5,608 nucleotides of DNA from Deltaproteobacteria bacterium ADurb.Bin026. GTDB lineage: Bacteria > Desulfobacterota > Syntrophorhabdia > Syntrophorhabdales > Syntrophorhabdaceae. A model generated the notes under the pieces. It was given only the letters and a program-made list of their open reading frames with translations. It was not told the DNA's origin and searched no databases. Position 1 is the first letter of the stretch; each line of letters begins with the position of its first letter. Positions 1 through 5,353 of this stretch are shown here, in pieces. The stretch covers positions 1 to 5,608 of the forward strand of contig MWEV01000110.1 of NCBI GenBank assembly GCA_002071245.1, given 5' to 3'. The position numbers were made by a program, and so were the translations under genes.

Positions 1-178
1 TTTTGCATAATTAAAGCCCCCTCGTTGTGGTGTGAAAGATTATATTATTATATCACCTTTTAGATTTTTTTAAAATTATTAACAAGTTAGTTCATGAAAT
101 ATTATTTTTATATCATCCAGTGGTTTGATAATTTTAACAACATTTAAAATTTAGGATATAGTGTGGTATAAGATAGAA
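1..178. other. AT-rich leader upstream of the transglycosylase gene, no gene seen
   Basis: No convincing reading frame is present here, so this is probably the intergenic leader of the first gene. The best + strand promoter candidate is TTAACA at 79-84 with TATTAT at 100-105, but the 15-bp spacer is short. A TTGATA at 125-130 has no good -10 partner. An AGGA at 153-156 lies just before a possible GTG start at 161. A GGTG...CACC pair followed by T-rich sequence near 30-70 makes only a four-pair stem, too weak to call a terminator of an upstream gene. Confidence 0.4.
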
Positions 179-2122
179 ATGAATTGTAAAAAAATACTGA
201 GGATTAATCCATTTTCATTTGTGTTGTATTTTTGTATTTTTTTTCTTTGTTCACAAAGCTTTGTTTATGGTGAATTACAGACCATACACCTTCCGATAAC
301 GATTGACTATAGTATTTTACGTTCTTCTCTTATACAACAAGCCTTTAATAAACCAGGAGAAAAGGCTGTGCCCCTTGATTTTGGAGAAGGATGTAGTGGC
401 ATTGAACTATGGAAGCCGGAAGTAGGCCCAGATAAAGACAAAACAATGATTAAACTGGGGAGTAACATTAAGGTAAGGGCTGGTTTGCCTATAGGTAAAA
501 CATGTATGCCTTTATCTGAGTGGGATGGATATATTGAGGTTTTTCAAAATTTGTTTGTTGACCAGAAGAATATGAAACTTGGTTTTCAGACGATGGATTT
601 TCGTACCCTGACACCCGATCGTGCACAAACAAGCATTAATACGGTTTTGACCAATATCATAAAAAACTATCTTAATCCTTATCTCAATAAAATAATTATT
701 GATGTTGATGCCCCTGTGAAAGGATTACAAGATATTTTACCTTTATTTTTTCAAACAAAAGACCAAAACAACGCCCGTTCATGGTTTTCAAAACTTAGAC
801 CTGGTCAAGTCCAGATAAAACAGAGTGGAATTTCTCTTGATTTGCTTATGGATATTGAAAAGGACAGATTGTCAAAAGAAAAAACAGATGTTGCCGATAA
901 TGAAAAGGAAAGGGATGAGATTGTAAAAAGTTGGGAAAATTTGGATGCCTTTTCTGTTTATCAGGTTCACACGCTAATAGGGCATCCCGTTACTGAAGAA
1001 GAGAAATATAATATTCTTGAAATGATTCTTGATACACGGCACGACTTTATTCAAAATCTTGAAGAAGGAAAATTGCCTAGAGATTTAGTTTCGAAACAAT
1101 TCTGTGATATATGGCAGGGCTTCGGGCCTTTAATGCGGAAATATCTGACAAAACAACAAGCCGTATCGTCAAATTTTGTGTTGTTTAGTGCTGTATCTGA
1201 TGTACTGAGCTCATTAAGAAATATTGGGCCAAGCATTGGTGTTAGCTTTAATAAAGATGCACTGATAAAGCTGGCTAAACTTATTTCAGTCCCCGGACTG
1301 CCAACAGATTTGCAGTATTTGCAGGTCGTTGATAGAAGATTGCTGGACTTCTTTGGCATAGGCCAGATTGTCGATGCTGTTCCAATGCCTTCAATATATG
1401 TACCAGAGATAGAGATTCCTGATTTGCTGGATTCTGACAAACTTGCTAATAAGATATACAAATATTTTGGTTTTCATCCTTTTCAAACTTTTCTAAATCT
1501 GTCATCTTCCCTCGTATTTGCAGATGGACCAATGATTGATCCTGAAAAAATAAGGCCGTGGGTTTTCAAAAAGAATGATTTTAGTCCTTATGTTGAACGT
1601 ATAGGCAAAAAACTTGAACAGGTCTATGTTGATATTCAGAAGAAAAAAAGACTCGATAGCAAATATCATATATTTTTCAAGAATCTTTTGTTTGCAACAG
1701 CCTGGCAGGAAACATGCTGGAGACAGTTTGTAGAAAATAAGGGCAAGGTGCGTCCTCTTGAATCTTATAACCAAAGTTCGGTTGGTTTTATGCAGATAAA
1801 TGTAAGGGTTTGGAGAGGCATTTATCAACCAGAGGCGTTGCGATGGGATATTGATTACAATATGCGAACGGGTTGTGAAATCCTCGATCTTTACCTTCAA
1901 AGATATGCATTAAGGCGAGCCGAAACGCGCACTTTAGATCTGGATACACTTGCAATGACTGTTTATGCTATGTACAATGCGGGGCCTGCTCAGTACAAGA
2001 AATTTCTTTTAAGAAGGAAAAACTATAAATATTCAAAGGTTGACCAACTTTTCTGGCAAAAATACCTGTGGGTGAAAGATGGTCAATATAATAAACTTTC
2101 CGTTTGTCTCATTGGTAAATAA
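179..2122 (+). CDS. Exported protein with C-terminal SLT-type lytic transglycosylase domain
   Basis: Predicted secreted or periplasmic murein lytic transglycosylase, cleaving the MurNAc-GlcNAc bond of peptidoglycan. Counting from the ATG at 179 (647 aa), a basic n-region (MNCKKILRINPF) and a hydrophobic stretch to about residue 30 form a signal peptide. The catalytic domain is at about residues 495-625. It shows WQET with the likely catalytic Glu511, then SVGFMQIN (534-541, the G-x-MQI block), then AMYNAGPA (597-604, the AYNAGP block). These three blocks in this order are the hallmark of the Slt/MltC/MltE-like lysozyme fold; Thr follows the Glu where Ser is usual. Residues 35-490 match no domain I can name. 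They open with a beta-rich part (about 35-180), followed by a helical, charged part (about 235-340). An in-frame GTG at 161 with AGGA upstream could add six residues. I prefer the ATG because it gives a typical signal peptide, though neither start has a strong Shine-Dalgarno. The next gene starts 9 bases downstream. Confidence 0.82.
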   Translation: MNCKKILRINPFSFVLYFCIFFLCSQSFVYGELQTIHLPITIDYSILRSSLIQQAFNKPGEKAVPLDFGEGCSGIELWKPEVGPDKDKTMIKLGSNIKVRAGLPIGKTCMPLSEWDGYIEVFQNLFVDQKNMKLGFQTMDFRTLTPDRAQTSINTVLTNIIKNYLNPYLNKIIIDVDAPVKGLQDILPLFFQTKDQNNARSWFSKLRPGQVQIKQSGISLDLLMDIEKDRLSKEKTDVADNEKERDEIVKSWENLDAFSVYQVHTLIGHPVTEEEKYNILEMILDTRHDFIQNLEEGKLPRDLVSKQFCDIWQGFGPLMRKYLTKQQAVSSNFVLFSAVSDVLSSLRNIGPSIGVSFNKDALIKLAKLISVPGLPTDLQYLQVVDRRLLDFFGIGQIVDAVPMPSIYVPEIEIPDLLDSDKLANKIYKYFGFHPFQTFLNLSSSLVFADGPMIDPEKIRPWVFKKNDFSPYVERIGKKLEQVYVDIQKKKRLDSKYHIFFKNLLFATAWQETCWRQFVENKGKVRPLESYNQSSVGFMQINVRVWRGIYQPEALRWDIDYNMRTGCEILDLYLQRYALRRAETRTLDLDTLAMTVYAMYNAGPAQYKKFLLRRKNYKYSKVDQLFWQKYLWVKDGQYNKLSVCLIGK

Positions 2123-2131
2123 AGATTGAGT

Positions 2132-3037
2132 ATGAATTTAAAAGATTTACATAATGACATGAAAATCATATTTTTAATTCTTTTTTTAAGCGTATCTTGT
2201 TTGCTTATTGGTTTGCCCTATGTCTCTGCTTGTACTGTTTGGGGTGCAGCAGGAGAGAAGGTAAAAATAAAAGGAACTGTCATTGCAAAGAATCGTGATA
2301 ACGCCCCGCATCTGTTTTCATCTCCAAGGTTATCCTTTCCTGTAAATGGTTATAAGTTTTTCGGTTTATATGATATTGAAGCCGATGGTTTTGTCATTGC
2401 AGGCATAAACGAAAAACATCTGGCGGTATTTAATGCCTCAGTGACAAGTGTGCCGAAGGCAAAAAGAGAGGTTGCCAAAGAAGACACAACAGAAAGGCTT
2501 CTTATGACATTCGATTCGGTTGATGCTGTATTGTTAAGAAAAGATATTTTTGAAGAAAGTCACCCTGCTATTTATTTGATTGCAGATGCAAGAAAGATCT
2601 CTGTAATTGAAGTAGCACCTGATGGAAAGATTTCGATAAAACAAACCAATAATGGGGCATTATCGTTTACAAATCATTATAATAGTCCAGAACTTGCCTA
2701 TGCTAATGAAAATACAAGCCCAAACAGCATAGCCAGATTTAAGCGCATCAATTATTTTATCGAATCTACAAAGCAGCCATTTGAAATTGACGATTTTATA
2801 AGTATAAGTGAAGATAAAGCAGGCAGGTCAAACAATTCTATATGGATAACAAAAGATACAAGTTCAAAGGTGAGGACATTGGCGAGCCTTATAATTTCTA
2901 TCCCAGAAGCAGGTTTGCCTGAAGTTTATGTTAAAATTGCAAACCCAGGAGAAAAAGAGATGATCATAAGAGAAAAGTTGGATTTTTCAATCTGGTCGAA
3001 AAAGCTATTCGAAAAAGATTCAGACATGCTTGACTAA
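2132..3037 (+). CDS. Exported Ntn-hydrolase, C45/acyl-CoA:6-APA acyltransferase-like (NRDE-type)
   Basis: Predicted secreted N-terminal-nucleophile amidohydrolase or acyltransferase, related to choloylglycine hydrolase and penicillin acyltransferase families. Counting from the ATG at 2132 (301 aa), a signal peptide runs to VSA at 31-33 and is followed directly by Cys34 (codon 2231-2233). Cys34 would be the new N-terminus and nucleophile after cleavage. Family features follow: CTVWGAAGE at 34-42, AKNRDNAP with Arg55 and Asp56, AGINEKHLAVFNAS in the core, FTNHY with Asn181 and His182, SIARFKR with a conserved-type Arg, and a C-terminal part containing ISIPEAGLPEVY. The substrate cannot be read from sequence: acyl-amino acids, N-acyl homoserine lactones, bile-salt-like amides or muropeptides are all possible. 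Start choice is uncertain. TTG at 2126, ATG at 2132 and ATG at 2159 are all in frame with no strong Shine-Dalgarno, and the last gives the most compact signal peptide (MKIIFLILF...). The gene follows the transglycosylase after 9 bases, so co-transcription is likely. Confidence 0.8.
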   Translation: MNLKDLHNDMKIIFLILFLSVSCLLIGLPYVSACTVWGAAGEKVKIKGTVIAKNRDNAPHLFSSPRLSFPVNGYKFFGLYDIEADGFVIAGINEKHLAVFNASVTSVPKAKREVAKEDTTERLLMTFDSVDAVLLRKDIFEESHPAIYLIADARKISVIEVAPDGKISIKQTNNGALSFTNHYNSPELAYANENTSPNSIARFKRINYFIESTKQPFEIDDFISISEDKAGRSNNSIWITKDTSSKVRTLASLIISIPEAGLPEVYVKIANPGEKEMIIREKLDFSIWSKKLFEKDSDMLD

Positions 3038-3057
3038 TTGTTTGATGGGGCTATAAT
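3030..3057 (+). promoter_or_regulatory. Sigma70-like promoter for the small basic protein
   Basis: TTGACT (3030-3035; five of six consensus bases) and a perfect TATAAT (3052-3057) are separated by 16 bp. Transcription would begin near 3064, giving a leader of about 40 nt before the ATG at 3105. The -35 box overlaps the TAA stop (3035-3037) of the upstream hydrolase gene. A second TATAAT at 3081-3086 has no matching -35 and sits close to the ribosome binding site, so it is probably incidental. Predicted from sequence only. Confidence 0.6.
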
Positions 3058-3091
3058 AAGAAATAAAGAGACATTGATGTTATAATATCGC

Positions 3092-3097
3092 AGGAGG
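3092..3097 (+). promoter_or_regulatory. Ribosome binding site that fixes the start at 3105
   Basis: A perfect AGGAGG lies 7 bases before the ATG at 3105. The in-frame GTG at 3099 is only one base after it and is excluded as a start by spacing. This strong site supports the short downstream frame as a genuine gene. Confidence 0.8.
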
Positions 3098-3104
3098 TGT
3101 GTTC

Positions 3105-3389
3105 ATGGTGACAAAAAAGGTAAGGTCTAAAAAAAATACCGTGTCGAAAAAAAATGTTTCTGAAAAGATAAGTCCCGCTTTTTTTGAAGCGTTAAGAAAT
3201 ATTGAATCGATGGGAAAAGAACTCATTGAAAAATCAATTGACCCTTTTAAAATGGGCTGTAGAATTGCCAACGAGATAAGGGATGTAGCAGACAGGGTCG
3301 AAAATGAAGCAATGGCAGAGGGCATATCCTTAACTGAAGCCTCTTACTACACAGAAACCGTTGTAGGTGTTGGTGTAGGTGTCATTTAA
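3105..3389 (+). CDS. Small basic protein of unknown function with Gly-Val tail
   Basis: A 94-residue protein that I do not recognise. The first 20 residues are rich in Lys and Ser with almost no acidic residues (MVTKKVRSKKNTVSKKNVSE). The middle, about 23-75, looks like amphipathic helix (FFEALRNIESMGKELIEKS, then IANEIRDVADRVENEAMAEG). The end reads ASYYTETVVGVGVGVI, a four-fold Gly/Val alternation encoded by an imperfect DNA repeat. There is one Cys (FKMGCR). There is no signal peptide and no full-length membrane helix, so a cytoplasmic location is likely. A perfect Shine-Dalgarno and a near-consensus promoter make it a credible, separately expressed gene. It converges on the PurF-like gene with a 24-bp gap and no obvious terminator hairpin. 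The basic N-terminus could bind nucleic acid, but nothing demonstrates this. Confidence 0.75.
   Translation: MVTKKVRSKKNTVSKKNVSEKISPAFFEALRNIESMGKELIEKSIDPFKMGCRIANEIRDVADRVENEAMAEGISLTEASYYTETVVGVGVGVI
3363..3382 (+). repeat. Short tandem GTAGGTGT repeat encoding the Gly-Val tail
   Basis: GTAGGTGT occurs at 3363-3370 and again at 3375-3382, a 12-base period in frame with the small protein. It encodes the alternating Val-Gly tail just before the stop codon. It may have arisen by slippage and could vary in copy number between strains. Confidence 0.5.
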
Positions 3390-3413
3390 GCCTAAAAGCA
3401 ACAGATATACATT

Positions 3414-4802
3414 TTATTGTCCTGTCCAACAATACAGACATAATTTTTCACGGGGCAGATCTATGGCCTTTACCATGTCTTCTATCCTTTGATATCTTAA
3501 CGTTGTTGCCTCAATTTCTTCTGCAATCCAGTCCACCATCTTTTTATATTTTTCTGACTTATCATTGAGATAATCATGTACATCTTCAATATCATGACCT
3601 TCTATCGCCCTCATAGCACGTCGGGCTACCAATTCATCCATCGAACGGGTGGATAGGGCAAATTTGCAGGGAAACAACAAGGGTGGACAGGCAGGGCGAA
3701 CATGCACCTCTTTAGCATCCGAATCCCAGAGTTTTTTTGCGGTGTAATTTTTCAACTGTGTTCCACGAACGATTGAATCCTCGCATAAAATGATGCGGTT
3801 ACCGACGATAACATCCTTCACAGCAATAAGTTTCATCGTTGCGACAAGGTTCCGCATTTCCTGTGCCGGAGGGGCATAGCTTCTCCCATAGCCTGGAGTA
3901 TATTTCACTAATGGTCTTCTGAAAGGGATTCCTGATTCCATAGCATAACCAATGGCATGACCTATACCTGAGTCCGGAACTCCGGCTACAAGATCAGCCT
4001 GTACGTTATCGTTTTTAGCGAGCAACCTTCCACATCTTTCCCGTACAAGTTCGACATTTATCTGTTCATAGCACGAAGCTGGATATCCTGTGTAAATCCA
4101 TAGGAATGAACAGATTTGATTTTTATTTCCACCTGAATATTGTTCTTTTAAACCATCCTTTCCAAGAAGAACAATCTCTCCAGGTTCAAGATATTTCAAA
4201 ACACGATAGCCAAGATTGAGGAAAGAACATGTTTCCGTTGCAACAACATAATTACCATTTTTTTCACCAATGACAAGGGGTGTTCTTCCGAGTCGGTCAC
4301 GTACAGCATAGATCCCATCTTCTTTCATAAGCAGTATGGAGGCTGAACCCATAATATGGTCATAGAGTTTTTCGAGTCCTTCGACGAGTGTTTGATGTTG
4401 ATTTATCAATTTTGCGAGAACTTCAACCGAGTTGATCCCTCCGCTCGACAATTCGCCGAAGGTATCTCCTTTTTTGATAAGTTCTGCTGCCAACTCATTT
4501 GTGTTCTCGATCAAGCCTGTGTACACTATTGCAAATGCACCAAATTTTGAACCGATTAATAAAGGCTGTGCATAGCGGTCACTGATCACCCCTATGCCAT
4601 AGTTGCCGTTCATTTCCTTGTATTCTTCATAGAATTTTGACTTAAACTGCGATTTACTGATATCATGGATGGCACGATAAAACCTTTTTCCTAAAACTGC
4701 CATCCCCCCATATTCAGTTCCCATATGTGAATGATAATCTGTTCCATAAAAAAGGTCATTCGTACAATTTTCACTTGAAACAATACCGAAGATTCCGCTC
4801 AT
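3414..4802 (-). CDS. PurF-like amidophosphoribosyltransferase paralogue lacking the catalytic Cys
   Basis: This 462-residue homologue of glutamine PRPP amidotransferase (PurF) has an N-terminal Ntn glutaminase-like domain (about 1-225) and a C-terminal phosphoribosyltransferase domain (about 250-400). The PRTase part looks intact: GVPDSG (275-280), AIGYAMESGIPF (283-294), and the PRPP loop ILCEDSIVRGTQ (338-349) with acidic Glu341-Asp342. The glutaminase site is not intact. The N-terminus is MSGIFG instead of MCGI, the GHxRYxT block is missing (GIGVISDRYAQP stands there), the HNGN oxyanion block reads YTGLIEN, and the usual Asp of SDTE is Ser125. Cys231, Cys379, Cys455 and Cys458 occupy the positions of the four Fe-S ligands of Bacillus-type PurF. 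The start is firm: GGAGG at 4807-4811 precedes the ATG, an in-frame stop lies at 4821-4823, and no other start codon intervenes. It may be an ammonia-dependent enzyme or a PRTase with another acceptor; calling it purF would overstate the evidence. Confidence 0.85.
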   Translation of the reverse strand: MSGIFGIVSSENCTNDLFYGTDYHSHMGTEYGGMAVLGKRFYRAIHDISKSQFKSKFYEEYKEMNGNYGIGVISDRYAQPLLIGSKFGAFAIVYTGLIENTNELAAELIKKGDTFGELSSGGINSVEVLAKLINQHQTLVEGLEKLYDHIMGSASILLMKEDGIYAVRDRLGRTPLVIGEKNGNYVVATETCSFLNLGYRVLKYLEPGEIVLLGKDGLKEQYSGGNKNQICSFLWIYTGYPASCYEQINVELVRERCGRLLAKNDNVQADLVAGVPDSGIGHAIGYAMESGIPFRRPLVKYTPGYGRSYAPPAQEMRNLVATMKLIAVKDVIVGNRIILCEDSIVRGTQLKNYTAKKLWDSDAKEVHVRPACPPLLFPCKFALSTRSMDELVARRAMRAIEGHDIEDVHDYLNDKSEKYKKMVDWIAEEIEATTLRYQRIEDMVKAIDLPREKLCLYCWTGQ

Positions 4803-4925
4803 TTTTCCTCCATAAGTAGATTAGCAGTCATATTTGAATTTGCGATTATGATACAATCTCTTGAAAAATTTCTCTATAAATAAAAGTTGTTCAGACAATA
4901 ATCAACAAAAAAAATTAAAAATATA

Positions 4926-4977
4926 TTGCATATCTTTTATATTTAGAAGTATATAGTATTTAAATGGTGGTTATAAT
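4926..4977 (+). promoter_or_regulatory. Candidate promoter region for the HU gene
   Basis: Two candidates are visible. TTGCAT (4926-4931) lies 17-18 bp before GTATAT/TATATA (4949-4955), with the A-rich tract directly upstream as a possible UP element. A perfect TATAAT at 4972-4977 sits closer to the gene but lacks a good -35. Either would give a short leader to the ATG at 5017. The choice cannot be settled from sequence. Confidence 0.35.
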
Positions 4978-5002
4978 CAGCCTAACAAAAAATAATTCCA
5001 AA

Positions 5003-5009
5003 AAGGAGG
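5003..5009 (+). promoter_or_regulatory. Strong ribosome binding site of the HU gene
   Basis: AAGGAGG at 5003-5009 is 7 bases before the ATG at 5017. It fixes the HU start and fits the high expression expected of a nucleoid protein. Confidence 0.8.
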
Positions 5010-5016
5010 GGTAATT

Positions 5017-5286
5017 ATGACAAAGGCAGAATTGGTTGGTGCTATAGCAGCAGATGCAAAAATTTCAAAGGTTGCTGCAGACAAGGCTTTAAAGGCTTTT
5101 ATCGATGGAGTGATTTCAGCTTTGAAAAAAGATGAAAAGGTCATGCTTGTCGGTTTTGGAACATTTTCAGTATCAAAAAGAAAGGCGAGAAAGGGAAGAA
5201 ACCCGAGAACAGGCAAAGAGATTAAGATACCTGCACGTAATGTACCAAAATTTACTGCTGGAAAGGCTTTTAAAGAAGCGATTTAA
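5017..5286 (+). CDS. HU family histone-like DNA-binding protein
   Basis: An 89-residue HU/IHF-family nucleoid protein, the usual length of about 90. It should dimerise, bend or wrap DNA with little sequence preference and help compact the chromosome. Residues 1-45 form the two-helix dimerisation base (MTKAELVGAIA, then a second helix ending FIDGVISALKK). VMLVGFGTFSV (about 42-52) begins the beta-sheet, with the invariant GFGTF. The DNA-binding arm holds the family signature GRNPRTGKEIKIPA (about 60-73), whose Pro intercalates into DNA. The closing helix is FTAGKAFKEAI. It is an HU rather than a confident IHF subunit, as sequence alone gives no basis for calling site-specific binding. It is transcribed alone, divergent from the PurF-like gene, and ends at the bidirectional hairpin shared with hemC. 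Confidence 0.96.
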   Translation: MTKAELVGAIAADAKISKVAADKALKAFIDGVISALKKDEKVMLVGFGTFSVSKRKARKGRNPRTGKEIKIPARNVPKFTAGKAFKEAI

Positions 5287-5316
5287 CCGTTTTCAAAAAT
5301 TTAATCCAGTCTTTTT

Positions 5317-5353
5317 AAAAAATGCCTTCGGTTTATGCCGAAGGCATTTTTTT
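5317..5353. terminator. Bidirectional intrinsic terminator between the HU gene and hemC
   Basis: A perfect 15-bp inverted repeat (5317-5331 pairing with 5338-5352) surrounds a 6-base loop (5332-5337). The GC-containing core is TGCCTTCGG/CCGAAGGCA. The flanking A-run and T-run give a U-tract in either direction: seven Ts at 5347-5353 for the HU transcript, and the complement of 5317-5322 for hemC. The hemC stop codon (5333-5335) lies in the loop, and its last codons (Lys-Met-Pro-Ser-Ala) are within the right arm. Confidence 0.9.

Larger units (their letters stand above)
4803..5016. other. Very AT-rich divergent intergenic region
   Basis: This holds the 5' leaders of the PurF-like gene (-) and the HU gene (+). 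From 4861 to 4980 only 22 of 120 bases are G or C. An A-rich tract (about 4905-4921) resembles an UP element or intrinsically bent DNA. On the - strand several TTGTTG and TATAAT-like hexamers occur, but no pair has both good match and good spacing, so I do not call a promoter there. No riboswitch-like conserved structure or clear operator palindrome was seen. Confidence 0.5.

Noticed and set aside
30..70. Possible terminator at GGTG...CACC followed by T-rich sequence
   Set aside because: Only four outer pairs form, followed by mismatches and a large AT loop; too unstable.
1051..1461. Antisense open frame of 136 codons inside the transglycosylase gene
   Set aside because: It lies wholly opposite a better supported gene, has no recognisable motif and no clear ribosome binding site.
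1502..1900. Antisense open frame of 132 codons opposite the transglycosylase catalytic domain
   Set aside because: The + strand here encodes the WQET and GFMQIN blocks; the antisense protein resembles nothing and is a shadow.
3080..3325. Antisense open frame opposite the small basic protein
   Set aside because: The + strand frame has a perfect Shine-Dalgarno and promoter, while the antisense frame has neither.
3105..3389. RiPP precursor with a leader and Gly-Val core
   Set aside because: No double-glycine cleavage site and no maturase, protease or transporter gene is adjacent; the tail alone is not enough.
3390..3413. Terminator between the convergent small gene and the PurF-like gene
   Set aside because: The 24-bp gap and its flanks contain no stem longer than about four pairs, so none can be called.
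4356..4550. Short + strand frame within the PurF-like gene
   Set aside because: Entirely inside a conserved coding region on the other strand, with no start signals.
3414..4802. Calling this gene purF and placing it in de novo purine synthesis
   Set aside because: Loss of the catalytic Cys and other glutaminase residues, and absence of other pur genes nearby, make that role unproven.
4977..5216. Antisense open frame opposite the HU gene
   Set aside because: It covers the HU ribosome binding site and coding region and has no support of its own.
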